Source: Deltaproteobacteria bacterium (GTDB lineage Bacteria > Bdellovibrionota_B > Oligoflexia > Oligoflexales > Bog-1112). From it: a stretch of 54,945 nucleotides of DNA. The number at the start of each line of letters is the position of its first letter. The stretch's first letter is position 1. Location of the stretch: assembly GCA_023250635.1 (NCBI GenBank), contig JAHFAI010000007.1, forward strand, positions 1,506-56,450, given 5' to 3'. Under the pieces are notes generated by a model. It was given only the letters and a program-made list of their open reading frames with translations, searched no databases and was not told the origin of the DNA. Positions 49,185 to 54,945 of the stretch are shown here, one piece after another. A program made the translations under genes and the position numbers.

Positions 49185-49598
49185 ATGCATTCACTATTTT
49201 TCGTAGTGGTAAGCATGTTTTTCTTTGTCGGTTGTGCACTTTTGCACCATGTGCAACTTGCCGAGGTCGATAACTCGCAGGGAGCGGGGCGCAGAATCGA
49301 AGTGATAGTCAGCGAAATCGGCATAAATCTTCACGAAGCAGCACTGCTCGCCGATGTGCTGAGGCGCGATACGAGGGGCAGCGCATCACGCATGGCAGCA
49401 TTCGTCGCAATGTTTCAATATGGGCCGAGAACTGGTAACCTGGTTTATAATCCCTTATATGCTGATGAACTCCGTCCACTGTTAATCAAAGAGTGCCCTT
49501 CGCAACGGCTTTCCGGTTTAATGTCCATTCGTGAACAAAACAAATATCCGCTGGTAAGTGGCGAGATTGTTAAGGTTACAGGGTGGTGCTTCGATTAA
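49185..49598 (+). CDS. Small lipoprotein, first of three related genes
   Basis: 137 residues. Signal SLFFVVVSMFFFVGC with Cys as the likely lipidated residue, although the lipobox (FVGC) is non-standard. The end LLIKECPSQRLSGLMSIR, then GEIVKVTGWCF, matches the pattern ECPxxxLxGL...GxC shared with the next two genes. It is longer than the others by a central Arg/Ala-rich part. GGGAGGAA precedes the ATG. The function is unknown. Confidence 0.7.
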   Translation: MHSLFFVVVSMFFFVGCALLHHVQLAEVDNSQGAGRRIEVIVSEIGINLHEAALLADVLRRDTRGSASRMAAFVAMFQYGPRTGNLVYNPLYADELRPLLIKECPSQRLSGLMSIREQNKYPLVSGEIVKVTGWCFD

Positions 49599-49623
49599 CA
49601 ACGGGCTTCGTGGAGGATACAAC

Positions 49624-49929
49624 ATGAGAGTATGCCTGGTGCTTCTTGTCTTGATCAGTTTGATAAGCAGCTGTGTTTCGTTGCACAGTGTCTCGCTCTC
49701 TTCAATTCCCGAAGTACGCAGCCAAGAGATTAAAGCTGAGGTTGCAAAAACCGTATTCTTAGCTTTTAACTTTAATAATGATTTTGTCGATGAACTCAGC
49801 GAACAATTGCGTAAGCAATGTCCTGGGGGTAAAGTTCAGGGCATTCTTACCAAGCATATGATGATCGGTTATTTTTTGGTGTTTGTGCATCAAATCGAGG
49901 CCCGGGGTTACTGTGTAAAGGGGGCATAA
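49624..49929 (+). CDS. Small lipoprotein, second of three related genes
   Basis: 101 residues. Lipoprotein signal VLLVLISLISSC (lipobox ISSC). The mature part has FNFNNDFVDELSEQLRKQCP followed by GGKVQGILTKH and ends RGYCVKGA, sharing QCPxGKVxGI and GxC with its neighbours. GGAGG lies about 8 bases before the chosen ATG at 49624; an upstream in-frame start would overlap the first gene. Two cysteines could form a disulfide. Confidence 0.7.
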   Translation: MRVCLVLLVLISLISSCVSLHSVSLSSIPEVRSQEIKAEVAKTVFLAFNFNNDFVDELSEQLRKQCPGGKVQGILTKHMMIGYFLVFVHQIEARGYCVKGA

Positions 49930-49934
49930 CTAAG

Positions 49935-50252
49935 ATGAAAATTGCATTGCTGCTGCTCATGTGGATAGCAACGTCTTGTGCATACAGCGTTCATCAGAAT
50001 TATTTTTCTGAATTTGACCTTGGTAAAAATCCTCCGGCAGGAAAAACCATTACCGGTGAAGCAGAGCAGTTTTCTATTCTCTTGAATTTTTCGCATTATG
50101 AGTTGGTCGAAAAAGCACGAGCAAACCTTGAGGCCCAGTGTCCCGAGGGAAGAATTACCGGTATCAACACTCGTTTATTATCAGCCTTTGGTTTTTTTAG
50201 TTGGACCGATAAAATTCAAATGGTCGGTCTCTGTCTTCCCCCCAAAGCCTAA
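49935..50252 (+). CDS. Small lipoprotein, third of three related genes
   Basis: 105 residues. Signal MKIALLLLMWIATSC. The mature part ends with LVEKARANLEAQCPEGRITG, then INTRLL and MVGLCLPPKA, the same QCPxGxxxGI...GxC layout as the two preceding genes. It starts 5 bases after the second stop. The three are best seen as diverged tandem duplicates in one transcript. No enzymatic motif is visible. Confidence 0.7.
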   Translation: MKIALLLLMWIATSCAYSVHQNYFSEFDLGKNPPAGKTITGEAEQFSILLNFSHYELVEKARANLEAQCPEGRITGINTRLLSAFGFFSWTDKIQMVGLCLPPKA

Positions 50253-50264
50253 GATTTTTAGGTT

Positions 50265-51884
50265 TTATTTTTCTTGAAGAGATTGAGTGCGACGACGAAT
50301 AGTAATATGGTGATCTTGGCGATCAGCAGGGAGATGCTCGCCGGTATTTTGCTGGCGTAAGCTTAATTTGATTTGTCCATGATTCTCGAGGACAAATTCT
50401 GCTCCCAAATTCTCTTGCAGGGTTTCGAGGGAGGGATAAAACCTGGTGTCCATACTCTGGACAAGGTGAATAGTCCCATTTCTTGCCAGAACTTGCTCAG
50501 CAGAAGCTACAAACTTTATTATAAGATCTCTATTTGCCTCCCAGCGGTCTTCTTCTAGGTTACTCTTATGAGCAGCTGGTCCAATCCAGACAATATGCAT
50601 AAAAGTCCTGGTGGAATAGTGTTGTTTTAGCTGAAGGGCATCAATCGCGGTATTTAAGCATATCCTGGGACGAGCAGCAGCACGGCTTGCTCGTAAGCGG
50701 AGCTCCTCTTTTAATATATCTTCCCTAAGGAGAACAAGCCCACCTCTATTTTTTGTCGTGGGTGTTTGGGCTGAAGAAGCAATTACTGGTGAATTACCGC
50801 ATGTTGGCGAAGAGCTTTGTAAACGAATTTTTTCACACTCTGCCGCTAAACAAACTCGGGTATCTGCTAAAGAAGCTTTGAGCAAAGTTTTCAGAATTTC
50901 TTCGTTCAAGCCAGGATAGGGGTATAATCGTGAAAATATAATTTCACAAAGAGATGAGTGGTTGAAAACATCACCTAAAACCAGTCTGTCCCCGAGGGTT
51001 TTTGTTTGCGTAGGTAAGGCGGATTCTGGAGAGCATTCCTGGCATAAAAAATTGATTTCGGGAATTCCTCTAAGCACTCCGATAAAAAGTATCCCCTCAT
51101 CTTTGCTAGAGCAAACTGCTGGGCAATAGGTTGAGGGACTTCTACAGGAGAAATTAAGAAAATCGCTGGTTGAACGGTCCAAGGCACTTGAAGATCGGCA
51201 GCTTGGGGGTCTGGCTCCTTCAAAATCGTTAACGCTTGTTCTTTGCATTTCACGAAATGAGTTGGCTGACAGGGCTCGTTCGGCCCAGGTAGATTGGGAT
51301 GAATTGGCTTTTTTGTCAGAAGCAAGGGCACTGAGATAGGGAGAAGGGGAGAGAGAAACTTGTCTTTCCTGGCTTCTCTCAAAGCTTGCCCACGCTGAAT
51401 CAAGCCTTTGATAAACCGCGGCAAAGGATTCTTTTAGTCCTTTATAGCACTGTGAATTCTTAAAGAGAGTACCCAAAAACTTGGTATATTGCTGAGATAT
51501 TGAAGCGATTTCATCATCATCATCATCATCATCATCCCCGAGTGAGACTGCTAAAAAAGGACTCGGAGCATTAGTGAGACTGCGCCATCCTTGTTGCTGA
51601 TTAGAGGGCCATTCTTTTGCTTTGAAAGAATTGACGGAGGGATCGATGTTGTCGAGCCAAGTGTTGTAATCTTCGCCCCAACGTTCGAAGTCTTGGCGAG
51701 TACAATGACCGGGTTTACAGTAGGATATTTCAGGGGGCCGGCTAGATGGGGTTTTCCTAGGCCCATAAGACGATGGAGAACTCTCTGCTGCGTATGTGCT
51801 GTACGGTAATGCTAGGGAAAAGAGCCCTGCCCAAAAACTGGCAATAACTACTAAAAACGCTGTTCTGCTAAGTAAGAAAGTCAC
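50265..51884 (-). CDS. Exported protein of unknown function with poly-Asp tract
   Basis: 539 residues. Signal peptide (RTAFLVVIASFWAGLFSLAL, cleavage near TYAA). Ser/Pro-rich N-terminal part, then a run of eight aspartates encoded by a GAT triplet array at about 51511-51536. Many cysteines in mid-protein (SYCPAVCSSKD, NFLCQECSPE) suggest a disulfide-rich domain. The C-terminal region contains MHIVWIGPAAHKSNLEEDRW and later ARNGTIHLVQSMDTRF, which hints at a Rossmann-like or methyltransferase-like fold, but no motif is complete. The start is GTG with GGAG upstream. It is convergent with the lipoprotein cluster. Confidence 0.65.
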   Translation of the reverse strand: MTFLLSRTAFLVVIASFWAGLFSLALPYSTYAAESSPSSYGPRKTPSSRPPEISYCKPGHCTRQDFERWGEDYNTWLDNIDPSVNSFKAKEWPSNQQQGWRSLTNAPSPFLAVSLGDDDDDDDDEIASISQQYTKFLGTLFKNSQCYKGLKESFAAVYQRLDSAWASFERSQERQVSLSPSPYLSALASDKKANSSQSTWAERALSANSFREMQRTSVNDFEGARPPSCRSSSALDRSTSDFLNFSCRSPSTYCPAVCSSKDEGILFIGVLRGIPEINFLCQECSPESALPTQTKTLGDRLVLGDVFNHSSLCEIIFSRLYPYPGLNEEILKTLLKASLADTRVCLAAECEKIRLQSSSPTCGNSPVIASSAQTPTTKNRGGLVLLREDILKEELRLRASRAAARPRICLNTAIDALQLKQHYSTRTFMHIVWIGPAAHKSNLEEDRWEANRDLIIKFVASAEQVLARNGTIHLVQSMDTRFYPSLETLQENLGAEFVLENHGQIKLSLRQQNTGEHLPADRQDHHITIRRRTQSLQEK

Positions 51885-51912
51885 GGTGGCTCCAACGGCA
51901 ATAAATTAATCG

Positions 51913-52055
51913 TAACTAGTCGCTGGCGCGAAATAGCATATTTCGTGCCGCGACGTGTCCTGAGGAGCAAAGCGACGAAGGATCTGTCACGTGATATCCG
52001 GATGTTATGTGAAAGATCCTTCCTCACTGCGTTCGTCAGGACACGGCGCTGGCGC
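51913..52055 (+). repeat. 143-bp structured dispersed repeat, copy 2
   Basis: The same orientation and length as 20693-20835, with two substitutions visible by eye. It begins TAACTAGTCGCTGGCG and ends GGCGCTGGCGC, then continues into different sequence (GAAAAGC instead of TTTCGCG). It lies upstream of the minus-strand gene that starts at 51884. Confidence 0.9.
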
Positions 52056-52060
52056 GAAAA

Positions 52061-52102
52061 GCAAAACTGCACCAGGCCTTGAGTAGTTGGTGAAGTGCTG
52101 AG
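52061..52102 (-). repeat. Inverted copy of the CTCAGCACTT repeat module
   Basis: The reverse complement of this stretch matches 20877-20918 with few differences (AAGGCCTGG versus AAGGCTTGG, ACTTCACC versus ACTTTGCC). It directly follows the 143-bp repeat, as at the other locus, but in the opposite orientation. The remaining 52103-52259 is AT-rich and holds no gene that I can see. Confidence 0.8.
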
Positions 52103-52259
52103 TAGTTGCAATTAGCCATGTAATTACTTGTTGTTATCTTAAAAACGGCATATTTTTTTTCGTTTACAGTAGCTTTAATACATGAATTTATGTATAGTTT
52201 CAAGTTAATTGCCTAAATCTTGAGCAACTGTTGATATAAGTACTTAAGGGTATTGATAT

Positions 52260-52901
52260 ATGTTTCACCATCATAACTTCCTCGCTCCAATCCTCTTGGC
52301 TATGAGCTGCTGGGTAAGTTCAGCAGCTACTGCCTGTACACCTGCTGAAACTCCGGTAAAAATAGAAAGTTGCGATGTCAGTCAGAGCAATAATACCCAT
52401 GAGGTAAGCGGGATCAGTGAAGCTGATCTGCCGCCGGTGGATTTGACTCCTGCTGATATTTTTGCCAGGGGAGTCTCTTGGTTGCTTCAGGTGTATCTTG
52501 AAGAACTCGCAGAGCAAGAATTTACCGATCCCTATTGGCATTTAACCGATCAAGATTTTTGGTCTCAGACATTGCAGGTTTCCTTGAGCAACGATGCCGT
52601 ACTTGGGGAGTTTATTGTTGAGTGGCAGTTGGTCTATAGTCTTTTAAGGAACTGGAAAGGGGAGGAATGCAAAGGCGATCCGGCTGCTTCGCAGAGAGAG
52701 GCGATCCAGTTTTCCCAGGCTTTGCAAGCTGAGGCTCATGACGCTATTAAAATTAATACTAAATTTGTAAAAGCCATTTGGCATAAGCTCGGGCCAGTTG
52801 GCAAGACTACCCCCTATAAGGAGAATAAAAAGAGAGAGCAAGCACGATCGCCGGTGATGGATAAACCGGTGTCCTATTACTGGGAAGATCTTCGGGATTA
52901 G
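52260..52901 (+). CDS. Exported helical protein of unknown function
   Basis: 213 residues. Signal peptide (FLAPILLAMSCWVSSAATAC). The rest is acidic, Trp-rich and mostly helical: PADIFARGVSWLLQVYLEEL, ITWHL-like YWHLTDQDFWSQTL, FIVEWQLVYSLLRNW. It ends in a Lys-rich tail and YYWEDLRD. No family is recognised. AAGGG lies 9 bases before the ATG. It is flanked by the repeat cluster on the left, so it may be an accessory gene. Confidence 0.6.
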   Translation: MFHHHNFLAPILLAMSCWVSSAATACTPAETPVKIESCDVSQSNNTHEVSGISEADLPPVDLTPADIFARGVSWLLQVYLEELAEQEFTDPYWHLTDQDFWSQTLQVSLSNDAVLGEFIVEWQLVYSLLRNWKGEECKGDPAASQREAIQFSQALQAEAHDAIKINTKFVKAIWHKLGPVGKTTPYKENKKREQARSPVMDKPVSYYWEDLRD

Positions 52902-53059
52902 AAAACACCATAGCTGCTTGATTCTCCTGCCCTCATTCTTCTCTCCTTTCTCTGCGCAAGCGAGCAAAATTTATTTAACATGATTTATCGGTGGTGAATG
53001 GCATCGCCTAGGTTAGAATACTCCTATGCTAAAGTAAGGACAATTACGCAGGAGTAGCG

Positions 53060-54412
53060 ATGAAAGTCACCTTTCTTGGGGCAGTGGGGACGGTTACTGG
53101 CTCAAAATTCCTGGTAGAGACCCAACAAACCAAGCTGCTCATTGATTGCGGCTTGTTCCAAGGCCTTAAAGATCTACGCCTACGCAATTGGCAAGCTCTG
53201 CCTTTTGCTCCAGCCGAGCTGGATGCCGTTATTCTTACCCACGCTCATCTTGACCACAGTGGCTATTTACCCTTGTTAGTGCGCAATGGTTTTAAAGGAC
53301 CGATTTTTTGTTCTGCCCCAACTGGAGAACTCTGTAAGATTCTTCTGCCTGATTCCGGGCGCATTAATGAAGAAGATGCTGAGCATGCTAATCGTAAGGG
53401 ATACTCCCGGCATCAACCTGCAGCCGCTTTATACAATGAAGCTGATGCCCTTAACTGCTTGCCTTTGTTACAGCCGAAGGAAATAGATCAGCGCCATCAA
53501 ATTGGCGATTTGGCCTTTAGGCTCGAGCGGGTGGGGCATATTTTGGGGGCAACTAGCGTTACCCTCTTTTATCAGGGGCGTTCCCTGGTCTTCTCGGGCG
53601 ATATTGGTCGCTATCAAGATCTGCTCGAGCTTTCCCCAGTTCCAGCTAACGGTGGGGATTACCTGGTTATGGAGTCAACCTATGGGAATAGGATCCATCA
53701 GGCTGCCTCTCCGGTGGAAGAGCTTGCCAAGTTGGTAAATAGCGTGATTCAGCAGCAGGGGATTTTGCTAATTCCCGCTTTTGCCCTGGGGCGAGCTCAG
53801 GTCCTGCTGTATTGTTTATTGCAGGTTTTTAAGAAGAATCTTGCTCCCAAAATCCCTGTCTTTCTTAATAGCCCCATGGCCACGCAAATTACCAACCTCT
53901 ATCAGCGTTTTCCCCAGTGGCATCGGCTCAGTCCTGAGGAAAGCGACGAGCTTTTTGCCATGCCCATCTATATTAGTTCGGTGGAAGATTCAAAGGAACT
54001 GACCAAGGAAAAAGGCCCGCATATTATTATTTCGGCAAGTGGAATGATTACCGGCGGTCGAGTTCTCCATCATCTTAAAGAACTTGCTCCTGATCCCCAT
54101 AATATCATTCTTTTGCCGGGATTTCAGGCGGTGGGAACTCGGGGGGAATTGTTGGTTGCGGGTAATAAAACTCTAAAAATTCATGGCGAGACTGTGGCTA
54201 TTGCAGCTCCCGTCTATCATTGGGATACCCTCTCCGCTCATGCTGATCAGGAGGAGTTACTGCACTGGTTGCGTTCCTGCAAACAAAAGCCTGGCAAGAT
54301 CTATATCGTCCATGGCGAGCCCAAGGCGTCGGCCGCATTGGCGCAGAAAATCAGGGATGAGTTGGGTATAGAGACGGAGATTCCTCATTACGAGAGCGTT
54401 GCCCAGTTTTGA
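53060..54412 (+). CDS. MBL-fold/beta-CASP RNA-processing nuclease
   Basis: A 450-residue metallo-beta-lactamase-fold nuclease of the YsiA/CPSF-73-like group. Metal-binding HAHLDHSGYLPLL near residue 58, a later GHILGATS, FSGDIGR with its Asp, the beta-CASP insert with ESTYGNR and LIPAFALGRAQ, then SGMITGGR and the C-terminal SAHADQEELLHWL and IYIVHGE. These cover motifs 1-4 and A-C of beta-CASP enzymes. It probably cleaves RNA. GGAG precedes the ATG by 6-8 bases. It is convergent with the DUF222-type gene at the window edge. Confidence 0.9.
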   Translation: MKVTFLGAVGTVTGSKFLVETQQTKLLIDCGLFQGLKDLRLRNWQALPFAPAELDAVILTHAHLDHSGYLPLLVRNGFKGPIFCSAPTGELCKILLPDSGRINEEDAEHANRKGYSRHQPAAALYNEADALNCLPLLQPKEIDQRHQIGDLAFRLERVGHILGATSVTLFYQGRSLVFSGDIGRYQDLLELSPVPANGGDYLVMESTYGNRIHQAASPVEELAKLVNSVIQQQGILLIPAFALGRAQVLLYCLLQVFKKNLAPKIPVFLNSPMATQITNLYQRFPQWHRLSPEESDELFAMPIYISSVEDSKELTKEKGPHIIISASGMITGGRVLHHLKELAPDPHNIILLPGFQAVGTRGELLVAGNKTLKIHGETVAIAAPVYHWDTLSAHADQEELLHWLRSCKQKPGKIYIVHGEPKASAALAQKIRDELGIETEIPHYESVAQF

Positions 54413-54415
54413 AGA

Positions 54416-54945
54416 TTAAGGTGGGGTTTGTTGTGCCCCTACCCCTATCCCAGTAAGGAATGGCACTGCTTTAATCATATGTTCAGCCTTAGAAGGCCTA
54501 GGATTTTTTCGTGCAGTTCGTTTTGCGGCTTTTATAGCTGGGTCCTTTGCTGCCAAAGCTATATCAGTTATTTTTTCCAGGAGCTCAGGCAACTGGGCTT
54601 GCATAGAGGCTACGCCCAATAATTCGGCACAGCGTTGCAGTTTGGCGAGCAGATTTTTATGCATGGGCAGACGCACTGCAAAAAAATCCTCGTTTAAGGG
54701 AAGGATCACCGTTTTGTTAGCGGGAGATTTCCCCAGGGAAGCGGGGTTTTCTTTGGCGATAATGATCTCGGCCTCCTGTTTTGTTTTACCGTGGCAAGCT
54801 GGCAAGAGACGGTGTTGGTTTTTCTCGCTGAGACGAGGAGCAAGCTTACCCGCGACGCAGAGGCTGATTTTTCCTGCCCCAAGATCGGCAAGCACTGCGG
54901 GAAAACGAGAGCAGATTCCTGCCACCTGGCAACGCAGGTAGCTTT
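54416..54945 (-). pseudogene. DUF222-type protein lacking the HNH domain, partial
   Basis: The gene runs off the right edge; its visible 176 codons match the middle of the HNH protein at 23842-24843: SYLRCQVAGIC, ISLCVAGKLAPRLSE, LLPACHGKTKQEAEIIIA and NLLAKLQRCAELLGVASM. After the basic linker (RTARKNPRPSK) the frame ends with unrelated residues and a stop, where the paralogue continues into its HNH domain. I see no HNH remnant downstream. It may be a truncated endonuclease gene or a naturally HNH-free form. No 150-bp repeat arm is visible at this end. Confidence 0.6.

Overview
The window comes from a Gram-negative bacterium of moderate GC. Evidence for an outer membrane and periplasm is a LolC/E lipoprotein-release permease, DsbD, a predicted outer-membrane beta-barrel, many lipoproteins and signal peptides, and heptose synthesis (GmhA). 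The gene mix (many unknown exported proteins, SpeH-type AdoMet decarboxylase, a bacterial sphingosine-1-phosphate lyase, dispersed hairpin repeats) suggests a Bdellovibrionota/Oligoflexia-like or other deep proteobacterial lineage, but I cannot assign a phylum from sequence alone. I saw no rRNA, tRNA or CRISPR array.

Layout. 1-5460: mostly minus-strand housekeeping genes: a TPM-like exported protein (cut by the window edge), the RecD2 helicase, Hpf on the plus strand, and a compact operon of a small CxxC protein, GmhA, a HIT protein and mannose-6-phosphate isomerase. 5660-20663: a tightly packed plus-strand run of six genes. It starts with three large proteins, each with an N-terminal export signal: a PrkA-family AAA+ protein, a 2031-residue protein with a second AAA+ domain, and a SpoVR domain fused to a DUF444/YeaH-like vWA domain. 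It continues into a sphingosine-1-phosphate lyase homologue, an FAD/NAD(P) monooxygenase and 5-hydroxyisourate hydrolase. 20664-25423: accessory DNA with hairpin repeats, a lipoprotein coupled to a protein carrying an Ulp1-like His/Asp/Gln/Cys spacing, a tiny lipoprotein, and an HNH-endonuclease gene enclosed by 150-bp inverted repeats. 25424-34760: core genes (DUF420, S33 peptidase, amino-acid ABC transporter, DsbD, CoaBC, PlsC, S21, TPR protein). 34920-41425: exported proteins (a GspC-like PDZ protein, an ATP-grasp-like protein, a pectinacetylesterase/Notum-like hydrolase, a VTC/CYTH-like protein) together with ManC and SpeH. 41605-49069: TatD, SufS, P5C dehydrogenase, an RRM protein, HemB, LolC/E and an outer-membrane protein. 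49070-54945: three related small lipoproteins, two exported unknowns, a second copy of the hairpin repeat, an MBL/beta-CASP nuclease and a DUF222-type gene whose reading frame ends without an HNH domain.

Most interesting reading. In enterobacteria PrkA, YeaH (DUF444 vWA) and YcgB (SpoVR) are three separate cytoplasmic proteins of one stress-linked system. Here the same three modules appear in one operon, with SpoVR and vWA fused, a giant AAA+ protein added, and every member beginning with a Sec-type signal or anchor. Other exported proteins in the window also carry folds that normally use ATP inside cells (ATP-grasp, VTC/CYTH). Together with the eukaryote-like S1P lyase and the Ulp1-like protein, this raises the possibility, as inference only, that some of these proteins act outside the bacterial cytoplasm, perhaps in a host or prey cell.
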